Below, one piece after another: positions 1 to 8,561 of a stretch of DNA of 64,000 bases. The position numbers were made by a program, and so were the translations under genes. A model generated the notes under the pieces. It was not told the origin of the DNA, searched no databases, and worked only from the letters and a program-made list of their open reading frames with translations. Origin of the DNA: an uncultured Opitutaceae bacterium (GTDB lineage: Bacteria; Verrucomicrobiota; Verrucomicrobiia; Opitutales; Opitutaceae); assembly GCA_951813085.1 (NCBI GenBank), contig OX638348.1, positions 2,923,627 through 2,987,626 on the forward strand. The letters are read 5' to 3'. How positions within the stretch are numbered: the first letter of the stretch is position 1; each line of letters begins with the position of its first letter.

Positions 1-701
1 GCATTTTCTTCATACCGTCCTAGCATCTCTAGCTCCCGATCTCCCGTAATCATCAGAAACGGAGGCGCGTCCGCGCGAACATGATACAATGGGGCGAGAT
101 CGTCGATGATGGGCTGCGTCCCCTCGATGCCGCGCTCCGCTCGAACCGTAAAATGAGTAATCGTATGGCCCGCCAGCGGAATCAGCCCCGCAATCCGATT
201 GGCATCGATTCCGTGTTCGCCCAGCCATCGCTTGTCCAAGCCGACCATACTGGTCAAATATCCACCGGCAGAACTCCCGCTAACGAATATACGCGCGGGA
301 TCGCCGCCGAACCGTTTGATATTCTTGAATACCTAGGCCACGGAAGCCGCGGCATCTTTGATGTAGGCTGGCGCGTTGACTTTTGGATGCAGTCGATAGT
401 TGACCGCTACCACCGCCCGGCCCTGTTCCTTAAAGCCCTCGGGGATCGACTTGTTGCCATTCTTCAGGCCCCCTCCATGAAACCAGACGATTGTCGAGAA
501 GCCGGATTTACCTTCAGGGTAGTAGATATCCAAAACGCACCGCTCCGCGATATACGCATCCGTTGACCGAATCGACTCATCGTAGTAAGGGATATCGAGC
601 TTCGTGAGGTAATCGGAATCCTCAGCCAAAGCCAGGGCGCAATATCCGCTCACCAGGAGTGGTAAGAAAAACTTGGGGTAAAGAACTCTGAACATTACCA
701 A
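1..701 (-). pseudogene. Alpha/beta hydrolase (BD-FAE/lipase-like), in-frame TAG, runs off left edge
   Basis: A secreted esterase/carboxylesterase-type hydrolase. The N-terminus is a signal peptide ending near LALAEDS. The oxyanion motif HGGG follows, and the nucleophile elbow GSSAGG lies downstream. The frame is interrupted by TAG at 333-335, in the stretch reading ASVA-stop-VFKNI. Relatives normally have Trp there (AWVFKNI), so one TGG-to-TAG change explains it. The same frame stays open from 332 to position 1, through the elbow and a PPFLMITGDRE segment, and the C-terminus with the catalytic His lies outside the window. Either a pseudogene or a base-call error; the good conservation after the stop favours an error or very recent loss. 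A second ATG at residue 3 is an alternative start. Confidence 0.75.
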
Positions 702-840
702 GATCTAACCCTGAGATACGCATTAGCAACTTCTATTGCCGCGTGAGCTCGTTCCCGATCTCGGTAATGCTTGATCCCATCCAAGCTCAATTTTCTATTG
801 AAAACGAGGGCCCATGGCATCATGACGCTTAATCGAACCT

Positions 841-2457
841 ATGACTCGCAGAAACTCCTATAGAAACCAGCCTCGGCGCGAAAGACCCCCCGTAAATCTC
901 AAACCAGCGATTATCACTGCCTCGATCGCCACAGTCGTCATGCTTTGCTTGGCGATGTTCACCGACGGAGCCGAAAACGCTCCCGCCTGGACCCAGTTCC
1001 TGGGACGCTTCCACCCGGCTCTTCTTCATCTTCCCATCGGGTTTTACGCCGTCCTCGCTCTCCTGGAATATCTCGACAGTCTCAAGAGCGGTCCACGTAT
1101 CGGTAAAGCCTGCGAGATCGTCCTCAAATACACCGCCTACGTTTCCGCGGTCGCCGCAATCTTAGGTATTCTTCTAGCGATGCCCGGAGGCTACAACGAG
1201 GACTTGCTGGACCGCCACCGCTGGCTCGGATCCTTGGCCGCCATCTTCGCATTCTGGCTCATCGTACTGCGCTCATGGGCCCGCTCCAAAAGTCGCGGAG
1301 GATTCTCGAAGCCCTACCATGGCGCACTCGCCGCAACACTCGTTTTGCTCGTAGTCGTAGGCCACGACGGGGGAACGCTCACTCATGGTTCGGGATACCT
1401 CACGAAGCACCTCCCCACTCCGATTAAAGCGATCTTCGGCATGGAAACATCCGACGGCGCCGAACCGATGGCAACGATCGAAGAGGCCGATATCTATCAA
1501 GACTTCATCCACCCCATTTTCGAGGAGACCTGCTTCCAGTGCCACGGACCCGACAAGTCCAAGGGTGATCTCCGTCTCGACTCCTTCGAGCTCGCTATGC
1601 AAGGCGGTGAGTTGGGGGACACCATCGTCCCCGGAGACATAGACGCCAGCGAATTGATTTACCGCCTCCACCTCGACATCGACGACGATGAGCGCATGCC
1701 TCCCGAAGGAAAGCCGCAACCCACCGAAGGACAGATCGCCATACTCGAATGGTGGATACAAGAAGGCGCTGCGGATAGCGGCCTCGTTGGAGAGTTTGAC
1801 GTCCCGAACGATATCAAGCTAGCGATGACTGCTCAGCTCGGCAAGCCAGGTGAGACCATGATCGCTGGTGACGAGCCAGAAGCGCCGGCAATCCCTCTCG
1901 CTCCATGGGAAGAGATCGCGTCTACCGTCGCCTCGCTCGAGAGCGAGCCCAATATCACCGTTCTCAAGCTCGCCATCGATTCACCTGCGATCCGCATCAA
2001 GGGACCGTTCGGGGACAATAAATTCAATGATGACGCCCTCGCCAAGCTCGGCCCGGTAGCGAACAATATCGTAGAATTGGAGATCGGGTTTAGCGATGTA
2101 ACCGATGCCGGGCTATCCGCCATGGCGGACATGCCTAACCTCGAGAAACTATACCTTCAGAAAACAGGAATTACGGACGAGGGACTCGCGCAACTTTCAA
2201 AATTCAAGAAACTGCGGTACCTGAACCTCTACGGCACGGAGATTTCCGATGATGGCCTGGATCACTTGCTAGAGCTCAACAACCTAAAAAGCCTCTACCT
2301 CTGGGAAACCGGAGTAAGCAAGGACGCAGCCCTGGAGTTTCAGACCCGAAAATCGAGCGCCTCCGGGATCGACGCCTTGAAAGCAGAAATCGAAGCGCTT
2401 CAAGCCCAGATCGACCAGTCCGAGGTGCTTGTGGATACGGGCGTTGAGATCAACTAA
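841..2457 (+). CDS. Membrane c-type cytochrome: DUF2231-like TM domain, PSCyt1-type heme motif, LRR
   Basis: 538 residues. The first ~190 residues hold several hydrophobic helices of the DUF2231 type, including an FHPALLHLPIG motif and a later HDGGTLTHGSGYL motif. A planctomycete-cytochrome-like domain follows with one heme site CFQCH (Cys231, Cys234, His235) and the usual GPDKSKGDLRLDS context. Residues ~370-500 are leucine-rich repeats (LEKLYLQKTGITDEGL and similar), and the end is a short coiled coil. Proteins of this layout occur widely in PVC bacteria and are thought to move electrons at the membrane; substrate and partner are unknown. It stands alone here, and its end abuts or overlaps the convergent ABC permease gene. 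No convincing ribosome site precedes the ATG. Confidence 0.8.
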   Translation: MTRRNSYRNQPRRERPPVNLKPAIITASIATVVMLCLAMFTDGAENAPAWTQFLGRFHPALLHLPIGFYAVLALLEYLDSLKSGPRIGKACEIVLKYTAYVSAVAAILGILLAMPGGYNEDLLDRHRWLGSLAAIFAFWLIVLRSWARSKSRGGFSKPYHGALAATLVLLVVVGHDGGTLTHGSGYLTKHLPTPIKAIFGMETSDGAEPMATIEEADIYQDFIHPIFEETCFQCHGPDKSKGDLRLDSFELAMQGGELGDTIVPGDIDASELIYRLHLDIDDDERMPPEGKPQPTEGQIAILEWWIQEGAADSGLVGEFDVPNDIKLAMTAQLGKPGETMIAGDEPEAPAIPLAPWEEIASTVASLESEPNITVLKLAIDSPAIRIKGPFGDNKFNDDALAKLGPVANNIVELEIGFSDVTDAGLSAMADMPNLEKLYLQKTGITDEGLAQLSKFKKLRYLNLYGTEISDDGLDHLLELNNLKSLYLWETGVSKDAALEFQTRKSSASGIDALKAEIEALQAQIDQSEVLVDTGVEIN

Positions 2458-2460
2458 ACT

Positions 2461-3591
2461 CTAAACCGGTAAACCGCTCCCAAATTGGCCGCTATTCCAA
2501 AAAGCGATAACGCTCCCAGCTGCCCTAATAACACTTGGGAAACTTCCCCCGAAGGTGATGAGCTGGTGAAGCGCATCCAAGGCGAGCCCAGTAGGCAGGA
2601 ATAGAGCTAGGTTTTGCAGCGGTTCCGATACGATTTCCAATGGCCACCAGCAGCCGCCCAGCGCCCCCAATGGCAGCACTACACCGAGACTGAGGCCTAC
2701 CACCTTTTCTTCCGATTTGATCAGGAAACCGACAAGCAGACCCAAGGAGCCGGAGACCCATGGCAAGACAAGCAGGGTAATCAAAATCCCCAGCAGGTTC
2801 TCTCCCATATTCATGCCGAACGCGAATTGTCCTAACAACATGAATACGAATATTTGCACGCAGGCCAACAACATCAGCCCCAACAGCTTTCCCACTAGTA
2901 ATTGAGCTTTCGAAATCGGAAAAACGCTGATTCGCCTTAAAGTGCCTGAGCGGCGCTCTGCGGCGATGCCAGCGCCACCAAAAATGATCAGATTCAGCAT
3001 AAGATACATTACGAGGTTGCCGGGAATGGATTGATTGAATCCCACCGGTATCGGTTTTTTTCCCGCAAACCGGGCATCCAAGCCCAGCAAGTTTTCCTTC
3101 GCCATAACCGCTCTGAGCGCGTCCTCGGTCAGATCGCCACCGAACTCGTCTGAAGTTCCTGCTTCGAGCAAGTATCCATTGAAAGCCACGGTCGCTCTTC
3201 CCAATACCACTTGAGACAGAAACGCTCGTTGGCCGCCTCCTGAACCCACCTTGAAAAAATCCAAGACGCTCTGTTCCTTAGACAGAATCTTCTCCGTAAA
3301 ATCTGCGGGTATCTTCAGTCCACGCTTCGCGTCTGTCTCGGAATCGTGAAACACGACATTCAAACCTTCGCTCCCCAAAACCTCCAAGAACAGCGCGCTC
3401 ATGAATCCCTCATCATGATTGACGACGACCAATTCTGGCCGGTCATTTTTGGGATCTCCCGAGCCACCTTGCATTACAAACCCCAAGAAAAAGGAGAACG
3501 CCAACGGCATGGCCAAAAGCCAAATGTAGGCGGACTTATCGCGCAGAAACACGCGCAGATCGTGCAACGCAATATCGACGATCTCCTTCAC
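2461..3591 (-). CDS. ABC-2 type transporter permease (second permease; C-terminus probably frameshifted)
   Basis: Membrane subunit of an ABC exporter. One helix lies near the N-terminus, a large extracytoplasmic domain follows, then a five-helix ABC-2 block in the C-terminal half. The start chosen is GTG at 3591-3589. It overlaps the TGA of the upstream permease (GTGA arrangement) and has an AAAGGGGG Shine-Dalgarno upstream. A longer ORF to 3690 would run inside the upstream gene. The last ~17 residues look wrong. Removing one G from the GGG run at 2515-2517 gives a hydrophobic tail ending VYRFRV with a stop at 2454-2456, typical of the family. A one-base insertion is therefore likely. Confidence 0.8.
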   Translation of the reverse strand: MKEIVDIALHDLRVFLRDKSAYIWLLAMPLAFSFFLGFVMQGGSGDPKNDRPELVVVNHDEGFMSALFLEVLGSEGLNVVFHDSETDAKRGLKIPADFTEKILSKEQSVLDFFKVGSGGGQRAFLSQVVLGRATVAFNGYLLEAGTSDEFGGDLTEDALRAVMAKENLLGLDARFAGKKPIPVGFNQSIPGNLVMYLMLNLIIFGGAGIAAERRSGTLRRISVFPISKAQLLVGKLLGLMLLACVQIFVFMLLGQFAFGMNMGENLLGILITLLVLPWVSGSLGLLVGFLIKSEEKVVGLSLGVVLPLGALGGCWWPLEIVSEPLQNLALFLPTGLALDALHQLITFGGSFPSVIRAAGSVIAFWNSGQFGSGLPV

Positions 3592-4874
3592 ACGGCGCCC
3601 CCTTTCAGAATTTTGCGATGAAAAAGCGTAGCGGATACTCCGGCGAAGAGGAAACCGAATATGCAAAGGCGAATCGAAATGCCGACCCATTCAGTCGCCA
3701 TATCAAAATTCTGCAAATCACGAACGGTTCTGATGAACCATTCAGTGGGAAGATAGGGAGAGACGTAATCTTGGATGAATCCGGGCAGCGCATCCGTTTG
3801 CACCATTGTGCCGCTCAATAGAGCCAATCCCATAATGATGATCGTATTTGGCGTGTCCGCTCGCTTTTCCTTCCCCGCGATGCTCGCGATTAAGCTCGTC
3901 AAACCAGCGCCGCAAACGCAGTAGGCCAATGTAACTATCGCTACCTTTCCAGGACTTATCCATTCGATTCCAAACAATAAGGCTCCTCCCACAAACATTA
4001 TCACGGCTGAGATGGATGTAACCGCAACCACAAGTACCATCTTTCCCAATACAAACGGGAGCAAACGGCCGTGCATCGAGCTAAATCGACGCAAGGTTCC
4101 AAATTGCGACTCGCGATAAATGCCGTTGGTGGAGCTATTCGCTATCATCAAAAGGAACATCCCGGCCATTCCAGCGAACAAGTAGCTGAACAGATCAAAG
4201 GGCTTGCCTGCCTCCTCTTCCGTACCATCGCTACGTGTCGATGATTCGAATGACACCAGAGGTGGAGTCAGGTAGTCTCGGGCGCTTTCAATCTGTTCTC
4301 GAGCATCTCCCAAAAGCTTGGATGCCAGAAATACCGTTGAGAAAAAATCTGCCTCCTCAGCTTCCTCCAGAATATCTCTCCAGTTTCTCAGCTCCTCTCC
4401 GAAATTTCGAGACAATGCGTTCAGAAGGGTTAGCAATGCTTCAAGGCCTTCCTCGACAATAGCGGTATAGATCGATTGGGCTGGATTCTTGATCAGCTCC
4501 AGATTCCGACCCGATTCGGACCCGTCCAGAAATGCGTCCGAAAATCCGTCAGGAATCACTGCGACAGCACTGATCTCGTTTGCGTCAACGCGCTCCATCG
4601 CTTCCGCCCGATCAAGAAATTCGGTGTCGAAATATTCAGCGAACTTTTTGCTTGAAATTGAATTCTGAAGCAGTTCTGTGAAAAATGACTCATCTTCGTC
4701 CACGATCGCCATCTTAATGGGAGCCATTCCCGAACCAGACTTCGCCTGTTCGCCAAAGGCTAGACCGATAACGGCAACCAATATGAGCGCTATCCCTATT
4801 TGGGTGATTATCGGAATCGGATTGCGTCGAACCCGTCTCAGATCTTTAGCTAGAAGCGTACGTATCAAGTGCAT
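3588..4874 (-). CDS. ABC-2 type transporter permease (first permease)
   Basis: 428 residues. An N-terminal cytoplasmic stretch (LLAKDLRRVRRNP) and one transmembrane helix precede a ~200-residue extracytoplasmic domain, followed by the C-terminal ABC-2 membrane block with about five helices. The segment FGTLRRFSSMHGRLLPFVLGK is the usual ABC-2 coupling region, and the neighbouring permease has the matching RSGTLRRISVFPIS. The gene begins 18 bases after the reconstructed end of the ATPase gene and shares four bases with the next permease, so the three form one operon. The complex is probably a heterodimeric exporter of the NatA/NatB or DrrA type. The substrate cannot be read from sequence. Confidence 0.88.
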   Translation of the reverse strand: MHLIRTLLAKDLRRVRRNPIPIITQIGIALILVAVIGLAFGEQAKSGSGMAPIKMAIVDEDESFFTELLQNSISSKKFAEYFDTEFLDRAEAMERVDANEISAVAVIPDGFSDAFLDGSESGRNLELIKNPAQSIYTAIVEEGLEALLTLLNALSRNFGEELRNWRDILEEAEEADFFSTVFLASKLLGDAREQIESARDYLTPPLVSFESSTRSDGTEEEAGKPFDLFSYLFAGMAGMFLLMIANSSTNGIYRESQFGTLRRFSSMHGRLLPFVLGKMVLVVAVTSISAVIMFVGGALLFGIEWISPGKVAIVTLAYCVCGAGLTSLIASIAGKEKRADTPNTIIIMGLALLSGTMVQTDALPGFIQDYVSPYLPTEWFIRTVRDLQNFDMATEWVGISIRLCIFGFLFAGVSATLFHRKILKGGAV

Positions 4875-4892
4875 CGCAACTTCGGTCCGGAT

Positions 4893-5831
4893 CTAGCCCT
4901 CTCTCAAGTCCCTACCAGTCAATGCGAGGAACGCGTCGTTTTAAGCTAGGACGTTTCAGAATGACATTCTCCAGCTGAACCGGCAGATCGAGAAGCTCCT
5001 TTAGGCACTCGGCAGGATCCTTCGTATCGGAAGATGCCACCACTAGCTGGGAGTCGGATTCTTGAATCACGCGAAACGACTCTTGAAAGCCAGTCCATTG
5101 AGACCGATCAACGCCCGTGAACTTTCCTTCCAGCACAAAGAGAGCTGGTCATGACCAATTTGGTTTCTCAAGTCGGCCAAGGTTCCTTCCGCCAAAATTT
5201 TTCCATGGTCGATTATCCCAATGCGATCGCACAAGCTTTCCGCTTCCTCCAAGTAGTGAGTCGTATAGAGAATCCCCGTCCCATCGTTGGCTAAGCCTCG
5301 AATAAAATCCAAGATGTTCATCCGCGCTTGCGGATCGATTCCCACCGTCGGTTCATCGAGCAAGAGCAGCTTTGGGCGGTGCATCAGGGCGCAACCCAAG
5401 TTGATGCGCCGCTTCATTCCACCCGAATACTTTGAAATGGCATCATTCCCACGGTCCGACAAGGTAAGCGATTCGAGCAATTCAGTCGCCCGTTCCTTGG
5501 CGTCGTTTCGGCTCAAGCCGGCCACTTTCCCCCAAAATTCGAGATTTTCACGCCCTGTTAGCTCTTCGTAAAGGGCAAGATCTTGAGGGACAAGTCCCAT
5601 CAATCGGTGCGACTCCTTTGGGTTCGACCAAAAGTCAGTTCCATCGACTCCAATGCTTCCTTCATCGGGCTTGAGAAGACCGCAGACCAACGAAATAGTG
5701 GTCGTCTTCCCCGCCCCGTTCGGACCTAGCAGACCGTAGAATTCTCCGGGATTTACGTTAAACGAAACGTCCTCGACGGCTACCGTTTCACCGAAACGCT
5801 TTCGCAATTTATCAATATTGAGGAGCGACAT
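4893..5831 (-). pseudogene. ABC transporter ATP-binding protein, two frameshifts in the C-terminal part
   Basis: First gene of the exporter operon. The nucleotide-binding domain is complete: Walker A GPNGAGKTTT (36-45), signature YSGGMKRR (135-142), Walker B LLLLDEP (155-161) and the H-loop Thr-Thr-His. As read, the frame leaves the family after LSL at about 5137 and stops at 5067. A base missing in the TTT run at 5137-5139 would restore VLEGKFTGVD and onward. One extra base near 4938 would then restore a tail DAFLALTGRDLREG with a stop at 4893-4895, exactly the usual end for this family. The native protein would be ~312 residues. Either sequence errors or a recently damaged gene. Confidence 0.85.
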
Positions 5832-6361
5832 GGTACTAGTGGAACGCGATATTTGTTGCCTTAGGAATCAGAGCAAGGCCAGAAGCCCCGCTTACATAGG
5901 AACGGCTCAAGGAGGGATTGAAGCGCATACACTCGTCTATACACACTCAATTGAAATACGTTACATAATTGAGCGCAAACTTCGCCAAGATTTATCGATC
6001 TCAACCCGTTGATAATCGGTTTGAGCATTTGCTCTCATCATTAGATCCCTCTACGCAAAATCACCCCAGAAGCACTAGTACCTAAGGTTGTATCCTAGAG
6101 GGCACTACCTGTAGAAAAATATTACACTAGTGTGTATTCGTAAACCATTGGTTATAAAAGACTAAATACGCTATTCTAGGTTACGATTAGAAGAGTGTCG
6201 GAATTTTTTACGAAACGGGACGTGACGGACCGTATAGAGCTTATTCTCTATGCTATTGCAAGTGCATGACTGTCATTAATTTAAATAGGCCGAGGGCAGC
6301 ATTCCGAATGTTGGCATCATACAAGCTATAGAGGGTTCATAAATCACAACCCTATAATACC
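5832..6361. other. 530-bp AT-rich intergenic region with ACTAGT-centred repeats
   Basis: No credible gene is seen. The region lies upstream of the ABC operon (minus) and of the 49-residue VPDSG gene (plus), so it should hold both promoters. No confident -35/-10 pair could be fixed; a TATAAT at 6352-6357 is too close to the ATG unless the transcript is leaderless. ACTAGT occurs three times. GGTACTAGTG (5832-5841) and CACTAGTACC (6073-6082) form a 10-bp inverted pair, and ACACTAGTGT (6124-6133) is a perfect palindrome. These may be operator sites. Confidence 0.5.
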
Positions 6362-6511
6362 ATGAATACTATAATCACAACTCTAGCCACAGTCCTCCCT
6401 GATCCTCAGTATGACCAAGTTCCTGATTCAGGATCTTCTATCCTCCTTCTTAGCGCCGGCATAATCTGCCTCGGAGCGCTCGCGCGGTTCGCGAAGAAGT
6501 TCAAGCGCTAG
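6362..6511 (+). CDS. 49-residue protein consisting mainly of a VPDSG-CTERM sorting signal
   Basis: Starts at ATG 6362 and stops at TAG 6509-6511. After 18 residues (MNTIITTLATVLPDPQYD) it has the complete tripartite VPDSG signal: the motif VPDSG, a ~20-residue hydrophobic helix (SSILLLSAGIICLGALA) and a basic tail (RFAKKFKR). The same pattern ends the larger protein at 7544-8260. VPDSG-CTERM is the verrucomicrobial counterpart of PEP-CTERM and is predicted to be cut by an exosortase-like enzyme. The protein has almost no cargo and no clear signal peptide. It could be a tiny surface peptide, a sorting-pathway component or a gene remnant. A strong terminator 26 bases downstream supports a real transcription unit. 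Confidence 0.7.
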   Translation: MNTIITTLATVLPDPQYDQVPDSGSSILLLSAGIICLGALARFAKKFKR

Positions 6512-6536
6512 ACGCCAATTCAATTCAAGCCATACA

Positions 6537-6568
6537 AGCCGCAGCTTTTTCGGGAGTTGCGGCTTTTT
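6537..6568 (+). terminator. Rho-independent terminator
   Basis: AGCCGCAGCT (6537-6546) pairs with AGTTGCGGCT (6555-6564), giving a 10-bp stem with one G-T wobble, an 8-base loop and a T run. It lies between the 49-residue VPDSG gene and the convergent hydroxylase gene. Confidence 0.85.
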
Positions 6569-6574
6569 GCTACC

Positions 6575-7378
6575 CTATTTGCTTAGCTTGACAAATGGAT
6601 ACAGTAAACGCCCAATCAGGCTCTTGGGATATTTAGACATCCCGTGAAAGCCCAGTTTTTCAGGCTGCTCTTTGTCCTCAGGCCAATATGAGTTGCCAAA
6701 CATCCTATCCCATATCGTTAAGCTAATCGCAAAATTCTGCCCGTGCTTTCCATGCATTTTCAGATCATGATGCCAGGCATGGTATCGAGGAGAGTTTACT
6801 AGGTGCCTGAGAGGACCAATATGGAGCTTTAGGTTTGAATGACTCACCTGCTGTACAACCATTGTAATTACGGTTATAATGAGGATCGTGGTATTGCTCG
6901 CTCCCAAGACGATGATCGGAATGAAGCTAAATGTTCTGTGAATGAATAGCTCGAACCAATGGGAACGAAACGCGCCAAGCCAATCCAGTTTCTCAATACT
7001 ATGGTGCAGTTTATGAAAATGCCACATCCAAGGTACTGTATGGAGCAGGCGATGCGTATACCATTCGATAAAGTCTTTTATCACAAACGCGACCCCCACC
7101 TGTGCCCAAAGAGGCCAACTGGAAATCAGATCCATTCCCCTCAATGTAGGAAGTCCAAGGTTGGCAAGGGCACCATCCAAAAAGGACACGAGGTTCACGA
7201 ATATCAAGGCTAGCATCCAACCGACATAGTGTTGATTGAAGACCATCCAGAAGAGATCTTGAACCAAATCCTCTCTCACTGCTTCCTGCTGCGGCCTCCA
7301 TGGTCTAACACGCTCGAGTACAAGAAGAACTAACGACACGGACACTAGCCAAAAGTAATATTCGAGGTAAATGGGCAT
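6575..7378 (-). CDS. Sterol desaturase / fatty acid hydroxylase superfamily membrane protein
   Basis: 267 residues with four or more transmembrane segments. It carries the three histidine boxes that bind the di-iron centre: HRLLH (His109, His113), HKLHH (His122, His125, His126) and HAWHH (His200, His203, His204), with further His near 209-212. The family uses oxygen to hydroxylate or desaturate lipids such as sterols, carotenoids or fatty acids. The substrate is not evident here. It is monocistronic, converging on the small VPDSG gene, and starts at ATG 7378 just before a very hydrophobic first helix. Confidence 0.88.
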   Translation of the reverse strand: MPIYLEYYFWLVSVSLVLLVLERVRPWRPQQEAVREDLVQDLFWMVFNQHYVGWMLALIFVNLVSFLDGALANLGLPTLRGMDLISSWPLWAQVGVAFVIKDFIEWYTHRLLHTVPWMWHFHKLHHSIEKLDWLGAFRSHWFELFIHRTFSFIPIIVLGASNTTILIITVITMVVQQVSHSNLKLHIGPLRHLVNSPRYHAWHHDLKMHGKHGQNFAISLTIWDRMFGNSYWPEDKEQPEKLGFHGMSKYPKSLIGRLLYPFVKLSK

Positions 7379-7484
7379 CGTTGATTCCTATATATATCGG
7401 TAGATTCCGTTCTCCCTATAGGAAAGGTCCGATCAATGGTTGCGCGCAGGACATTAAATCGAGCGGGACAGTCTGGTCTCATGT

Positions 7485-7516
7485 ACAAAAAAGACCGATC
7501 CTCACGGATCGGTCTT
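7485..7516 (-). terminator. Rho-independent terminator of the VPDSG-CTERM gene
   Basis: A perfect 11-bp stem, AAGACCGATCC (7491-7501) with GGATCGGTCTT (7506-7516), and a 4-base loop. On the minus strand it is followed by a run of six Ts. It sits 28 bases past the stop of the gene at 7544-8260. Confidence 0.92.
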
Positions 7517-7543
7517 GGAAATTTATTCAGTCTGGCTATTGCT

Positions 7544-8260
7544 CTACTTTGATCTAGCCAACTTCCGTCGCGCCCCTACGAGACCGCAGACAGCGACTAG
7601 CAGCAACGAGACCGTCGTTCCGGAATCGGGCACCCCTGCATATACAAGCTGATCTTGGTGATGCTTGTGTCCGTTATTGCTGGTTAGGTTCATTACCTTG
7701 ACCGCGCCTCCAACGTAGTCGCTAGCATAATCTAGCTGCGACTGCGCCAAACCAAGGAAACTACCAAATCCAACTCCATAGTACGCGCTCGTAATTTCGC
7801 CTTCGAGATACCAGATCGTATTCTGAAGCTGCTTCGCGCTGTCGTAGACGACGCTATCCAGGTTCGTGTCGCCATAGTTGAATCCAGCGAGGGTTCCCAA
7901 TGCAAATTGCTCATACAAGTATGCAGTTCCATTGGAAATTACGTCCTTGCCATTCACGGCACCGCTCACCCCGCCCATAATAGAGCCATTGTTGAGCGCT
8001 ACGTCATAAACGCCTCCGCTGTGGAAATACTCGTTGAATTCGATACAGAAGGTACCGAACCACGTTCCGTCGGTCGATTTCCCATTCGCGTAGTTCGCGA
8101 GAACCCATTCGAGTTCATCGTTGGGATTCGCTCGGTAATTGCCCCCGGAACCCGCATCGAACGTACTCATCGTGACCTGAGGAACAGCTAAAGAGCTGGT
8201 AACGCCAAAAGCGGCAACCGCGCCCAATACAGTGATAACTTTTGTGAATTTCGTTTTCAT
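7544..8260 (-). CDS. Secreted VPDSG-CTERM protein
   Basis: 238 residues from the ATG at 8260. This start was chosen over the longer ORF to 8314 because MKTKFTKVITVLGAVAAFGV is a clean signal peptide. The body is rich in Gly, Asn, Tyr and Asp and resembles other PEP-CTERM-type extracellular proteins of unknown function (CIEFNEYF, NTIWYLEGE). A short His-rich patch (NNGHKHHQDQ) precedes the sorting signal VPDSG, a hydrophobic helix and the tail RRKLARSK. It is probably exported by Sec, processed by an exosortase-like enzyme and displayed at the surface or in extracellular matrix. It has its own terminator. Confidence 0.85.
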   Translation of the reverse strand: MKTKFTKVITVLGAVAAFGVTSSLAVPQVTMSTFDAGSGGNYRANPNDELEWVLANYANGKSTDGTWFGTFCIEFNEYFHSGGVYDVALNNGSIMGGVSGAVNGKDVISNGTAYLYEQFALGTLAGFNYGDTNLDSVVYDSAKQLQNTIWYLEGEITSAYYGVGFGSFLGLAQSQLDYASDYVGGAVKVMNLTSNNGHKHHQDQLVYAGVPDSGTTVSLLLVAVCGLVGARRKLARSK

Positions 8261-8561
8261 ATCAATCGTTCTCGTCCGTCTCGATCGAGCCAATTCATTT
8301 CGAGCGCGATCCATAAGGACGCTCCATACTAAACAATTTTATGAAATCAGTAAATCGGGGCGAGAGACGGTGATGCTTTGAGGTCAGGCATTAGGGTGCT
8401 TTACTCAATGAACCCTAGGTCGAGCGGATCCGCTGAATCCTAATTAATTAAAGCGTCGCTAAACCTGATGTGGATGCATATTGTTGTTGAGCGGGCATTC
8501 AGGTATCGCTTCCATGATCAAGTCCCCAACGACGAGTCGATCGGAAAAACGGTTTTAACCT
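8261..8561. other. Divergent intergenic region without a recognised gene
   Basis: 301 bases separating the start of the VPDSG protein (minus) from that of the glycosidase-like gene (plus). It should contain both promoters. An AT-rich patch around TAATTAATTAA near 8441-8452 is visible, but no promoter, operator or RNA structure could be fixed. Confidence 0.4.

Noticed and set aside
81-566. A 161-codon plus-strand ORF near the left edge
   Set aside because: Shadow of the interrupted hydrolase, whose reading frame contains the nucleophile elbow.
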